A DNA stretch of 34,220 nucleotides, taken from assembly GCA_003600225.1 (NCBI GenBank), contig QZFT01000073.1:1-34220 (forward strand), given 5' to 3'. Both the position numbers and the translations under genes were made by a program. The DNA is from Pseudonocardiaceae bacterium YIM PH 21723. GTDB taxonomy: Bacteria; Actinomycetota; Actinomycetes; Mycobacteriales; Pseudonocardiaceae. Below, piece after piece: positions 1-7,961 of this stretch. How positions within the stretch are numbered: the stretch's first letter is position 1; each line of letters opens with the position of its first letter. A model generated the notes under the pieces. It was not told the origin of the DNA. It did no database searches and saw nothing but the letters and a program-made list of their open reading frames with translations.

Positions 1-22
1 GCGTGCACCGGCCGGTGCACGC
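1..22. repeat. Perfect 22-nt palindrome downstream of citA
   Basis: Two 11-nt arms (GCGTGCACCGG and its exact complement) meet without a spacer at the window edge. It lies 32 nt past the citA stop codon and could be that gene's transcription terminator or the edge of a larger element cut by the window. There is no T-run on the citA side. Confidence 0.5.
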
Positions 23-54
23 CACACCGCCACGTGGTCACAGTTTGGCTCCGA

Positions 55-1200
55 TCAGGCTTTCCAGCCGGCGACCTCGTCGGGGTTGCGCGGTGCGGGG
101 CCGATGTACTTGGCGGACGGGCGAATCAGCCTGCCGGTCTTCTTCTCCTCCAGGACGTGCGCGCTCCAGCCCGCGGTACGGCCACAGGTGAACATCGCGG
201 GCATCATGTCGATCGGCACCTCGGCGAAGTCCAGGATCACCGCGGCCCAGAACTCGACGTTCGTCTCGATCGCGCGGTCGGGCCGCCGCTCGCGCAGCAC
301 GGTCAGGGCCGCCTGTTCCAGCTCGGCGGCAGCCTCGTAGCGGTCGGCGCCCAGCTCACGGCAGGTGCGGCGCAGCACGCGGGCCCGCGGGTCCTCGGCC
401 CGGTAGACCCGGTGCCCGAAGCCCATCAGCCGCTCCTTGTTGTCCAGGATGTTCTCCACGACCTTGCGGGCGTCGCCGAGCTGCTCAACCTGCTCGATCA
501 TCGGGAGGACCCGGGCGGGGGCGCCGCCGTGCAGCGGGCCGGACATGGCGCCGATGGCACCGGACAGACAGGCGGCGACGTCGGCACCGGTCGAGGCGAT
601 CACCCTGGCGGTGAAGGTGGAGGCGTTCAATCCGTGTTCGGCGGCGGACACCCAGTAGGCGTCGATCGCCTGCACGTGCCGGGGGTCGGGCTCGCCACGC
701 CAGCGGGTCATGAACCGCTCGGTGATGGTCGAGCACTGGTCGATCCGGTCCTGCGGGACCGGCGGGAGTTCGGTGCCGCGCGCGGACTGGGCGGCGTAGG
801 ACAGGGCCATCACCGAGGCGCGGGCCAGCTGGTCGCGCGCGTCCTCGGCGGAGATGTCGAGCAGCGGCGCGAGGCCCCATTCGGGGGCGAGCATGGCGAG
901 TGCGGATTGCATGTCAACCCGCACATTCCCGGTGTGGATCGGTATCGTAATCGATTCAGCGGGCTTCAGGCCGGATGTGAAGTCACCATCGACGAGAAGT
1001 CCCCACACGTCACCGAAAGAACATCGGCCGGCGAGATCCTCGATATCGACACCGCGATATCGAAGAGCGCCACCATCTCTGTCCGGTTCCGCGATTTCCG
1101 TGTGAAAGGCGACCACGCCTTCGAGTCCAGGCCGAAACGCCTGCTCAGCGGCGGGTACTTCGGCGGTCGCGGTCGCGCCCGATTGCACTGCGTTGTGCAC
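55..1200 (-). CDS. citA: Citrate synthase 2 (CitA-type)
   Basis: Condenses acetyl-CoA and oxaloacetate to citrate in the cytoplasm, the entry step of the TCA and methylcitrate cycles. The 381-aa protein has the citrate synthase blocks: SAAEHGLNAS with catalytic His179, GPLHGG with His214, and [15 protein letters not shown] with catalytic His253. The third catalytic position, Asp in NVDF of classical enzymes, is Glu316 in NVEFW; my recollection is that actinobacterial CitA proteins also carry Glu here. The short N-terminus also separates it from the 434-aa GltA at 7962. Start is GTG at 1200 with GTGAGGA four bases upstream. It is divergent from pdxH across 281 nt. Assignment to the family is secure; preference for acetyl- over propionyl-CoA cannot be read from the sequence. 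Confidence 0.93.
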   Translation of the reverse strand: MHNAVQSGATATAEVPAAEQAFRPGLEGVVAFHTEIAEPDRDGGALRYRGVDIEDLAGRCSFGDVWGLLVDGDFTSGLKPAESITIPIHTGNVRVDMQSALAMLAPEWGLAPLLDISAEDARDQLARASVMALSYAAQSARGTELPPVPQDRIDQCSTITERFMTRWRGEPDPRHVQAIDAYWVSAAEHGLNASTFTARVIASTGADVAACLSGAIGAMSGPLHGGAPARVLPMIEQVEQLGDARKVVENILDNKERLMGFGHRVYRAEDPRARVLRRTCRELGADRYEAAAELEQAALTVLRERRPDRAIETNVEFWAAVILDFAEVPIDMMPAMFTCGRTAGWSAHVLEEKKTGRLIRPSAKYIGPAPRNPDEVAGWKA

Positions 1201-1481
1201 GCCGTCCTCACTTTCTCCTGCGGTTGACGGCTGAAGAAGGAATTCTTTTGGACGAGAGGTTCCCCCTGTGCAAGCCCCTACGGCAATCGCAGTTCGCAGT
1301 GTCCTGCGTCACGTGTCGCAAAAGGGCATTCTGTATCGATTTCGTTTGTCAGGTGATCGTGAATTTCGAACCTAATACTGTGGGTCGTGTCACGCATCAC
1401 CACGCAGGCGGTTTTCCAAACTCCGTGTGAGCCCCTAACGTCCATTGACAATGCCCTGATGACGGTGGAGGTGCCAGCCCG
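1201..1481. promoter_or_regulatory. Divergent citA/pdxH intergenic region
   Basis: This 281-nt gap must hold promoters for both divergent genes. It is more AT-rich than its surroundings between 1330 and 1380. A TTGACA lies at 1445-1450, 31 nt before the pdxH ATG, but no convincing -10 box follows at the right distance. I see no coding potential and no clear operator. Confidence 0.4.
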
Positions 1482-2135
1482 ATGTCCGCAGAGAACATCG
1501 CCCTGCCTGCCATGCGGGTCTCCTACGAAGTAGGGGCCCTGGACGAATCGGAACTGGCCGACACCTGGCACGCGCAGCTGTTGCGCTGGCTGGAGGACGC
1601 CACCGGTGCCGGCCTCGTCGAGCCGAACGCCATGGTGCTGGCGACCGCCGACGCCAAGGGCCGGCCGTCTTCCCGCTCGGTGCTCTGCAAGGGCATCGAC
1701 GAGCGGGGCATTGTCTTCTACACGAACTACACCTCGAACAAGAGCCACGACCTGCGGTCCACGCGGTACGCCTCGGCCACGTTCCCCTGGTACGGCCTGC
1801 ACCGCCAGGTGCACGTCCGCGGCCAGGTGGAGAAGGTCGACCTGGCGGAGACCGCGGAGTACTGGGCGCAGCGCCCGCGCGGCTCGCAGCTGGGCGCGTG
1901 GGCATCGCCGCAGTCGACCGTGGTCAGCGGCCGGAACAGCCTGGAGTCCTCGCTCGCCGGGGTCGAGCGGCAGTTCGGCGAGGACGGGCCGATCCCGGTG
2001 CCGCCGCACTGGGGCGGCTGGCGCATCAGGCCCGAGGAGGTCGAGTTCTGGCAGGGCCGCCGCGACCGGATGCACGACCGGCTGCGCTTCCGGCACCGCC
2101 ACGAGGCGTGGAACATCGAGCGCCTGGCCCCTTGA
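1482..2135 (+). CDS. pdxH: Pyridoxamine 5'-phosphate oxidase
   Basis: FMN-dependent oxidase that converts pyridoxamine or pyridoxine 5'-phosphate to pyridoxal 5'-phosphate, the last step of vitamin B6 salvage. The 217-aa length matches the family. Visible signatures are the substrate segment MRVSYEVGALDESEL near the N-terminus, SSRSVLCKGID, FYTNYTSNKSHDL (FMN phosphate contact), RQVHVRGQVEK, the SQLGAWASPQS block, and the C-terminal PEEVEFWQGRRDRMHDRL with its conserved Trp and Arg. ATG 1482 follows GGTGGAGG by about ten bases. It is followed by a strong palindromic terminator. Confidence 0.95.
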   Translation: MSAENIALPAMRVSYEVGALDESELADTWHAQLLRWLEDATGAGLVEPNAMVLATADAKGRPSSRSVLCKGIDERGIVFYTNYTSNKSHDLRSTRYASATFPWYGLHRQVHVRGQVEKVDLAETAEYWAQRPRGSQLGAWASPQSTVVSGRNSLESSLAGVERQFGEDGPIPVPPHWGGWRIRPEEVEFWQGRRDRMHDRLRFRHRHEAWNIERLAP

Positions 2136-2142
2136 GAATCCG

Positions 2143-2189
2143 AGCATGGTGCCCTTACTCGCGTCAGACGCGAGTAAGGGCACCATGCT
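2143..2189. terminator. Terminator of pdxH, 23-bp palindrome
   Basis: A perfect inverted repeat of 23 nt per arm (2143-2165 and 2167-2189) around one central A, starting 8 nt past the pdxH stop. The arms contain GGTGCCCTTACT, the core also found in the palindromes near 9300 and 26180. There is no T-run, as is usual for actinobacterial terminators. Confidence 0.75.
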
Positions 2190-2246
2190 TGCGTTCGGGG
2201 GTGTGACTTTGCGGCCAACCCCGATGGAATTCCGGCGGTAGCTGGA

Positions 2247-2262
2247 TAGCGTTATCTAGGTG
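2247..2262 (+). promoter_or_regulatory. Putative leaderless promoter -10 of the MFS gene
   Basis: TAGCGT at 2247-2252 sits 7 nt before the GTG start at 2260, so transcription would begin at or next to the start codon. No Shine-Dalgarno sequence is present and no clear -35 is visible. Confidence 0.4.
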
Positions 2263-3555
2263 ACGACCGACAGCGACCGGCAGGTGCCCTCCGGCGGGCG
2301 AGTACGTCGCCTCTTCGGGCGCCTCGCACTGGACACCGAGCCCCTGCAGCATGTCGCCTTCCGGCGGCTGTACCTGTCCTCGGTGGTCACCGTCATCGGC
2401 AGCCAGCTGACCGTGGTCGCCGTGCCGAAGCAGATCTACGACATGACGCAGTCCTCGGCGTACGTCGGCCTGGCCGGGCTGTTCGCGCTGGTCCCGCTGC
2501 TGGTGTTCGGCTTGTGGGGCGGCGCGGTCGCCGACGTGATGGACCGGCGCAAGCTGCTGTTGATCACGAACATCGGTACCTCGGTGTGTCTGCTGCTGTT
2601 CTGGATCGTCGCGCTCACCGGCGTCGGCTCGGTCTGGCTGGTGCTGATCCTGCTGGCCGTCCAACAGGCCTTCTTCGCCGTCAACCAGCCCACCCGCAGC
2701 GCCGCCGTCTCCCGGCTGGTGCCCGCTGCGCTGCTGCCCTCGGCCGGCGCGCTGACCTCGATGGTGATGTCCTTCGGCTCGGTCATGGGCCCGATGCTGG
2801 CCGGCGTGTTGCTGCCGGTCACCGGCCTGCCGCTGCTCTACCTGCTCGACGCCATCGCGGTCACCGCCACGCTCTGGGCGGTGTGGAAGCTGCCGCCGCT
2901 TCCGCCGCTGAACGAGGTCACCAAGCGCCGCGCCGGCCTGCGGGAGGTGCTGGACGGCTTCCGCTACCTGTTCACCCAGCGAATCCTGCTCGCGTCCTTC
3001 GTGCTGGACATCATCGCCATGGTCTTCGGTATGCCGCGCGCGTTGTTCCCGCAGATGGCCGACCAGACCTTCGGCGGCGGCGGGCTGCCGCTCGGCCTGT
3101 TGTACGCGGCCATCCCGATCGGCGCGTTCCTCTGCGGCCTGTTCTCCGGGTGGGTGCGCAACATCGCCCGGCACGGTGTCGCGGTGGTCGTCTCGGTGAT
3201 CGCCTGGGGGCTGGCCATCATCGGCTTCGGCCTGGCCGGATCGCTGTGGTGGGCCCTGGCCTTCCTGGCACTGGCCGGCGCGGCCGACATGATCAGCATG
3301 GTGTTCCGCGGCGCGATCCTGCAGACCGCGGCCACCGATGAGATGCGTGGTCGCATGCAGGGGGTGTTCATCGTGGTCGTCGCCGGTGGGCCCCGGCTCG
3401 CGGATGCCCTGCACGGCGCCGCCGGCGACGACCGTGTCCTCGGCACCAGCCTCGCGGCCAGCGGCGGCGGAGCCCTGGTGGTCGTCCTGGCCGTGCTGGC
3501 CATCCTGGCCCTGCCCGCGTTCTGGCGGTACCGCGGACCTGTGCGCAGCCGATAA
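2260..3555 (+). CDS. MFS transporter, EntS/MFS_3-like exporter
   Basis: A 431-aa polytopic membrane protein with about 12 predicted helices, a typical MFS length. The loop after helix 2 reads GGAVADVMDRRKLL (residues about 86-99), the MFS motif A, and NQPTRSAAVSRLVP follows helix 4, a pattern of the EntS/MFS_3 group of siderophore and drug exporters. The later AGGPRLADA stretch also fits that group. The substrate cannot be inferred. It starts with GTG at 2260 without a Shine-Dalgarno sequence and is 63 nt from the downstream ABC ATPase, which has its own putative promoter, so a shared operon is not certain. Confidence 0.85.
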   Translation: MTTDSDRQVPSGGRVRRLFGRLALDTEPLQHVAFRRLYLSSVVTVIGSQLTVVAVPKQIYDMTQSSAYVGLAGLFALVPLLVFGLWGGAVADVMDRRKLLLITNIGTSVCLLLFWIVALTGVGSVWLVLILLAVQQAFFAVNQPTRSAAVSRLVPAALLPSAGALTSMVMSFGSVMGPMLAGVLLPVTGLPLLYLLDAIAVTATLWAVWKLPPLPPLNEVTKRRAGLREVLDGFRYLFTQRILLASFVLDIIAMVFGMPRALFPQMADQTFGGGGLPLGLLYAAIPIGAFLCGLFSGWVRNIARHGVAVVVSVIAWGLAIIGFGLAGSLWWALAFLALAGAADMISMVFRGAILQTAATDEMRGRMQGVFIVVVAGGPRLADALHGAAGDDRVLGTSLAASGGGALVVVLAVLAILALPAFWRYRGPVRSR

Positions 3556-3606
3556 CGGTCTGAAGATCATCCTGTGCGGTGATCGGCAGAGGACCGCCCG
3601 GCACAT

Positions 3607-3621
3607 TACCGTGGGCGGGTG
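3607..3621 (+). promoter_or_regulatory. Putative leaderless promoter -10 of the ABC ATPase gene
   Basis: TACCGT at 3607-3612 lies 6 nt before the GTG at 3619, the same arrangement as at the preceding gene. No Shine-Dalgarno sequence is seen. Confidence 0.35.
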
Positions 3622-4497
3622 CTGAGTACGTGGGGCCTGACCAAGGAGTATGCGGGTCAGACGGTGATCGACGGGGTGAGCTTCGAGCTCGTCCCCGGGA
3701 CGGTCACGGCCCTGCTCGGACCGGTGGGCGCCGGTAAGTCCACGCTGCTGCGGATGATCTGCGGGCTCACCACGCCGACCGAGGGCACCGCGCAGATCGG
3801 CGGCCGGGCCTTCGCCGAGTGGCCGAACCCGGCGCAGGTGGCGGGCGTGCTGCTCGACGCGGTCCCCGCGCATCCCGGCCGCACCGGCCTGATGGAGCTG
3901 ACCATCGCCGCGTGGCGCTCCGGGCTGCCCCGGCGCCGGGCCGTCGAGGCCGCCGAGCGGGTCGGGCTGGCCGACGTCCTGCGGGAGCCGATGACCGAGT
4001 ACAGCCTCGGCCGCCGGGTACGCCTCGGGCTGGCGCGGGCCATGCTGGCCAACCCGCCGGCGCTCATCCTGGACAACCCGCTGCGTGGCCTCGAACCGGA
4101 CGCGATCGGCGCCGTCCGGGCGGTGCTGCGTGGTCACGCGCAGCGCGGTGGCACGGTGCTGATGACCGCCGGGACGCTGACCGAGGTGGACAAGACCGCG
4201 GACCGGGTCCTGGTGCTGGACGGCGGCCGGATACTGGCTGACGGCGCGCTGTCCTACCTGACCGCCTCCGAGCGCTGCCTGGTGCGCGCGGCGGACATGG
4301 CGAAGCTCGGCAAGGTGCTCCTGGGCGCGGAGATCGTCGTCCGGCCCGGCGTGGACGGGCACCTGTCCGCGCACGCCTCCGTCGACCGGGTCTCCGAGGT
4401 CGCCTACCGGGCGGGCCTGCCCCTGGTGGGCCTGCGCAACGAACAGATGGGGATCGACGACCTGGTCCTCCGGCTGACCGCGGGGGCACGCCGATGA
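3619..4497 (+). CDS. ABC transporter ATP-binding protein with degenerate catalytic motifs
   Basis: A 292-aa ABC ATPase fold. Walker A is intact (GPVGAGKST, residues 34-42). The signature position reads YSLGRRVRLGLA (128-139) and Walker B reads ALILDNPLRGLEP, where Asn153 replaces the catalytic Glu expected after Asp152. The switch segment VLMTAGTLTEVDKTAD has Ala184-Gly185 where Ser-His is usual. It can probably bind ATP, but loss of both the catalytic Glu and switch His predicts slow or absent hydrolysis. The stop overlaps the next gene's ATG by 4 nt, so ATPase and permease are translationally coupled. Cargo unknown. It resembles the ATPases paired with ABC-2 exporters in actinobacteria. Confidence 0.82.
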   Translation: MLSTWGLTKEYAGQTVIDGVSFELVPGTVTALLGPVGAGKSTLLRMICGLTTPTEGTAQIGGRAFAEWPNPAQVAGVLLDAVPAHPGRTGLMELTIAAWRSGLPRRRAVEAAERVGLADVLREPMTEYSLGRRVRLGLARAMLANPPALILDNPLRGLEPDAIGAVRAVLRGHAQRGGTVLMTAGTLTEVDKTADRVLVLDGGRILADGALSYLTASERCLVRAADMAKLGKVLLGAEIVVRPGVDGHLSAHASVDRVSEVAYRAGLPLVGLRNEQMGIDDLVLRLTAGARR

Positions 4498-5291
4498 ACC
4501 TGGAGATCGCCCGGCGGGATCCGTCGCCGCGCCCCGCGCCCAGCTGGACCGTCAAGGGTGACCGGCGGGTACTCGGCGAGGACCTGGTGATCAGCGAACT
4601 GCTGGGGCTCGTCTCGACCAGGCGGGACGTGTGGCTGGTGGTGCTCGCGCTGCTGACCACCGTGCTGGGCACCCTGGTGTTCGCCACCGGTTCCGACCGG
4701 ATGGGGAATGTGGACGAGCAGACGGTGCCGCTGCTGTTCGCCATCCAGCTCAGCCAGGTCCTGGTGCATGTGCTGGTGATCCGGATGGTCTGCGCGAGCT
4801 GGCACGGCCCCGGTCGCTGGATCGGCCTCGTCGCGCAACCGGCGCGCAGGCGCACGCTGTACGCCCAGGCCGCGGTGCTCGGCCTGATCGTGCTCACGGT
4901 GACCATCGTGCAGCTGGGCGTCTACTTCCCGTTCGCCAGGGCACACGCGCTGGCCATGGGGGAGCCGTTCCTGCTCGCCGGGCACTTCTGGGGACTCCTG
5001 GCGATCCAGCTGATCGGCACGCTGATGCTGGTGGCCGCCAGTGCGGCGATCGCCCTGCTGGCGGTGAACGTCCGGGGCGCGCTGGCGTTGTACCTGTGTT
5101 CGGTGCCGGTGCTGCTGTTCGCGAGGCAGGCCATCGGTTCGCTGATCGGCTGGTTCGACCCGTTCCAGCCCGCCGCTGCGCTGGCGGGCACCGGGCCGGG
5201 CGCGTTCACCGCGATCGTGTCCGTGCTGCTCTGGGCGGGGCTGGTCACGTACGGCGTTCGCCGGGTGCTCACCCGGGACATCGACTCTTAG
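4494..5291 (+). CDS. ABC transporter membrane subunit, ABC-2-like
   Basis: A 265-aa protein with about six hydrophobic segments (roughly residues 45-62, 80-99, 126-145, 165-190, 195-215 and 238-256). I find no strong family motif, but its 4-nt ATGA overlap with the ATPase gene and its size make it the permease of that transporter. A polar N-terminal stretch of about 40 residues precedes the first helix. There is no second permease, so the channel would be a homodimer. Substrate unknown. Confidence 0.7.
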   Translation: MNLEIARRDPSPRPAPSWTVKGDRRVLGEDLVISELLGLVSTRRDVWLVVLALLTTVLGTLVFATGSDRMGNVDEQTVPLLFAIQLSQVLVHVLVIRMVCASWHGPGRWIGLVAQPARRRTLYAQAAVLGLIVLTVTIVQLGVYFPFARAHALAMGEPFLLAGHFWGLLAIQLIGTLMLVAASAAIALLAVNVRGALALYLCSVPVLLFARQAIGSLIGWFDPFQPAAALAGTGPGAFTAIVSVLLWAGLVTYGVRRVLTRDIDS

Positions 5292-5378
5292 TCACCTTCA
5301 GGCCGAAACGCTCGCCTATGTGGGTGAGCTTTGGGCCTTTTACGCTTGTGAAGCTGTGCCTCGGGACACACTGCACCC

Positions 5379-6770
5379 ATGTCGACCGAAGTTTCGGTGG
5401 GGGCGGCTTCGGCCGATGAACCACAACTCAAGCGGGCCATCGGTCCCAAGCTGCTGTTCTTCTTCGTCATCGGCGACATCATCGGTACCGGTCTGTACGC
5501 GTTGCTGGGCAACGTCTCCAGCCGGGTCGGTGGTGCGCTCTGGCTGCCATTCCTGATCGCCTTCGCGGTCGCCATGCTGACCGCCTTCAGCTACCTGGAG
5601 CTGGTGGGCAAGTACCCGCAGGCCGCGGGTGCCGCGCTGTACACCAGCAAGGCGTTCAACATCCGGTTCCTGACCTTCCTGGTCGCCTTCACGGTGATGT
5701 GTTCCGGCCTGACCTCCTCGGCCAGCGCGGCGTACGCCTTCGGCAACAAGTACTTCACCGAGGCGTTCCAGATCCACCCGCCGACCTGGCTGATCCCGGT
5801 GTGCTTCCTCGGCCTCATCGCGCTGATCAACTTCCGCGGTGTCGCCGAGTCGATGAAGGTCAACTTCGTGCTGACCCTGGTCAAGCTGACCGGCGTGCTG
5901 ATCGTGGTGCTGTGCGGCGTCTACGGCCTGTCGCAGGGCCAGGGTGACGCGGGCCGACTGCTGGAGTTCAACACCGGTGAGCAGTCGGCGTTCATCGCGA
6001 TCACCTCGGCCACCTCGCTGGCCTTCTTCGCCATGGTCGGCTTCGAGGACTCGGTGAACATGGCCGAGGAGACCAAGGACCCGGTCAAGACCTTCCCGAA
6101 GTCGATGCTGCTGGCCATGGCCGGTGCCGGAGTGATCTACCTGATCGTCTCGGTGATCGGCTCCTGGCTGCTGTCGCCCGAGGTGCTCGGCAACCCGAAG
6201 AGCAACGCGCTGCTGGAGATCGTCCGGGTGGGCGCCCCCGGCTTCCCGTCCCAGGTGTTCGCGGTGTTCGGCATGCTCTCCGTGGTCAACGCGGCGCTGC
6301 TGAACATGCTGATGGCCAGCCGGTTGATCTACGGCATGTCCAACGAGCGCATCATCCCCAAGCAGCTGGGCATCGTGCACCCGTTCCGCCGCACGCCGTG
6401 GATGGCGATCATGCTGACCACCGGCATCGCGATGGTGCTGGTCACCGTGGTCCCGCTGGACACGCTCGGCGGCACCACCGCGCTGCTGCTGCTCATGGTG
6501 TTCACCCTGGTCAACATCGCGGTGCTGGTCCTGCGGCGCAAGGAGCAGTCCACCCACGAGCACTTCGTCGCCCCCAGCTGGACGCCCATCGTCGGCGCGA
6601 TCGGCGCGTTCTTCCTGGTCGGACCATGGGCGGGCCGGCCGGCCGCCGAGTACAAGATCGCCGGCCTGCTGCTGGCTCTCGGCGTGGCGCTGTGGTTCAT
6701 CAACCGGCTGTTCGTCGGCAAGGTCGACTTCGATCCGGAGGCGTTGTCCCAGGAGCCGCACGAGCAGTGA
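5379..6770 (+). CDS. APC family amino acid permease
   Basis: A 463-aa membrane protein with about 12 helices, in the amino acid-polyamine-organocation superfamily. TM1 carries the substrate-site motif GDIIGTGLYALLG (residues about 32-44), and the TM6 region reads FFAMVGFEDSVNMAEETKDP, the family's FxxFxGFE pattern with the following EE-x-K-x-P loop. The family imports amino acids by proton symport or exchange; specificity cannot be read here. ATG 5379 lacks a clear Shine-Dalgarno sequence; a TACGCT at 5341-5346 is a possible -10. It ends ten bases before a palindromic terminator. Confidence 0.88.
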   Translation: MSTEVSVGAASADEPQLKRAIGPKLLFFFVIGDIIGTGLYALLGNVSSRVGGALWLPFLIAFAVAMLTAFSYLELVGKYPQAAGAALYTSKAFNIRFLTFLVAFTVMCSGLTSSASAAYAFGNKYFTEAFQIHPPTWLIPVCFLGLIALINFRGVAESMKVNFVLTLVKLTGVLIVVLCGVYGLSQGQGDAGRLLEFNTGEQSAFIAITSATSLAFFAMVGFEDSVNMAEETKDPVKTFPKSMLLAMAGAGVIYLIVSVIGSWLLSPEVLGNPKSNALLEIVRVGAPGFPSQVFAVFGMLSVVNAALLNMLMASRLIYGMSNERIIPKQLGIVHPFRRTPWMAIMLTTGIAMVLVTVVPLDTLGGTTALLLLMVFTLVNIAVLVLRRKEQSTHEHFVAPSWTPIVGAIGAFFLVGPWAGRPAAEYKIAGLLLALGVALWFINRLFVGKVDFDPEALSQEPHEQ

Positions 6771-6779
6771 TCCGCCGCC

Positions 6780-6832
6780 CCGAAGTTGACGATATCCGGG
6801 CTTGTACCTCCCCCGAATATCGTCAACTTCGG
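6780..6832. terminator. Palindromic terminator, CGAAGTTGACGA family
   Basis: A 21-bp stem with one mismatch (6780-6800 with 6812-6832) and an 11-nt loop lies just after the permease stop. The arm starts CCGAAGTTGACGATAT. It is one of several related palindromes in the window (11205, 21766, 17588, 34143). Confidence 0.7.
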
Positions 6833-6866
6833 AGGTGTTCGGCGCCCGATTTCCCCAGGCAGCGAC

Positions 6867-6881
6867 TAGCCTGAGCAGGTG
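6867..6881 (+). promoter_or_regulatory. Putative leaderless promoter -10 of the PfkB gene
   Basis: TAGCCT at 6867-6872 is 6 nt before the GTG start at 6879, with no ribosome binding site between them. Confidence 0.4.
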
Positions 6882-7811
6882 ATCGTCGTCGTTGGTGAGG
6901 CGCTCGTCGACCTGATTCCCGCGGGATCGGGCACGCTGGCGCCGCGAACCGGAGGTTCTCCCTACAACGTTGCTGTGGCCCTCGGCAGACTGGACGCCGA
7001 TGTCGCCCTGCTCTCCCGGCTGTCCACCGATCCGTTCGGTGAGCAACTCCTGCGTGGTCTTCGAGAGGCAGGCGTCCGCACCGACCTGGTGCAGCGCGGG
7101 CCCGAACCGACCAGCCTGGCCGTGGCCACCCTGGACTCCGAGGGCAGCGCCCAGTACGGCTTCTACCTGAACGGCACCGCCGACCGGCTGTTCGCCGATC
7201 CGGGCCGGATCGACGGGGCCCAGGCGATCTCCGTCGGCAGCCTCGCGTGGTCCCTGGAGCCCACCGCTTCGGTGGTGGACGTGATCGTGCGGCGCGCGGT
7301 GGAGGCCGGGCAGCTGGTCGTGCTGGACCCCAATGTCCGTACCCCACCCGTCTCGGACGCCGCCGCCTACCGCGAGCGGTTCGCCGCCGTGTTGCCCTCC
7401 GTGAGCGTGCTCAAGCTGTCGGTGGAGGACGCCAGGTGGATCACCGGGGCGACCTCGCTGGCCGATATCAAGGAGGCCATGCGCCGCTGGCACGACCGGG
7501 GACCCAGCCTGGTGGTGTTGACCATGGGCGAGAACGGCCTGCTCGCACTCGGCCCGGCCGGACAGTGGTGGACCCAGCCCGCTCCGGAGGTCAGGGTGAT
7601 CGACACGGTCGGGGCAGGGGACACCGTTCAGGCCGCCCTGCTCGCCTGGTTGCAGCGGAATGCGGCACTCTCCGTAACCGAGTTGGAGCGTTTGTCGGCT
7701 GATCAGTGGCAGGCGGCACTCCGGTTCGCGGTGCAGGCCGCCGCCATCACGTGCACCCGGCCCGGCGCACAGCCGCCCAGCAGCCAAGAACTCACTCGTA
7801 GCACTCTGTGA
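6879..7811 (+). CDS. PfkB family carbohydrate kinase, fructokinase-like
   Basis: Cytoplasmic ribokinase-fold kinase that phosphorylates a sugar with ATP. The 310-aa protein begins VVVGEALVDLIP and carries the first PfkB signature as GGSPYNVAVALGRL (residues about 25-38). The second signature is DTVGAGDT at 242-249, with catalytic base Asp248 and the GAG anion hole. GSPYNVAVALGRL resembles fructokinases more than ribokinases, but specificity is not certain. It starts at GTG 6879, apparently leaderless, and lies upstream of gltA with a 150-nt gap, so it is probably a single-gene unit. Confidence 0.85.
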   Translation: MIVVVGEALVDLIPAGSGTLAPRTGGSPYNVAVALGRLDADVALLSRLSTDPFGEQLLRGLREAGVRTDLVQRGPEPTSLAVATLDSEGSAQYGFYLNGTADRLFADPGRIDGAQAISVGSLAWSLEPTASVVDVIVRRAVEAGQLVVLDPNVRTPPVSDAAAYRERFAAVLPSVSVLKLSVEDARWITGATSLADIKEAMRRWHDRGPSLVVLTMGENGLLALGPAGQWWTQPAPEVRVIDTVGAGDTVQAALLAWLQRNAALSVTELERLSADQWQAALRFAVQAAAITCTRPGAQPPSSQELTRSTL

Positions 7812-7961
7812 CACGCGTCCCAACTCACCCTTTGAATGAACTGGACTACTGCGCCGACGGTCCACTGCCGACTAGCGTGGAAGAAACACAAGACCCCAAC
7901 GAGGCGGTGTCGCACACGGCGCACCCGTGTCGCCTCTAGAGACAGTGAAGAGGGATGACGC
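7812..7961 (+). promoter_or_regulatory. gltA promoter and 5' leader
   Basis: TAGCGT at 7873-7878 is a plausible -10, giving a leader of about 75 nt. Within the leader, ACACGG pairs with CCGTGT around a 5-nt loop and an outer AGGCG/CGCCT pair encloses it. The ribosome binding site GAGGGA follows just before ATG 7962. The hairpin is short and may be incidental. Confidence 0.35.

Noticed and set aside
34-1227. 397-codon plus-strand frame over citA
   Set aside because: Antisense of a secure citrate synthase; composition shows no domain.
2164-4374. 736-codon open frame on the minus strand, and similar long minus frames at 5340-7865
   Set aside because: His/Gln/Arg-rich translation typical of high-GC antisense shadows; the plus strand holds clear transporter and kinase genes.
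7885-7961. Riboswitch in the gltA leader
   Set aside because: The leader is about 75 nt with one short hairpin; no known aptamer pattern is visible.
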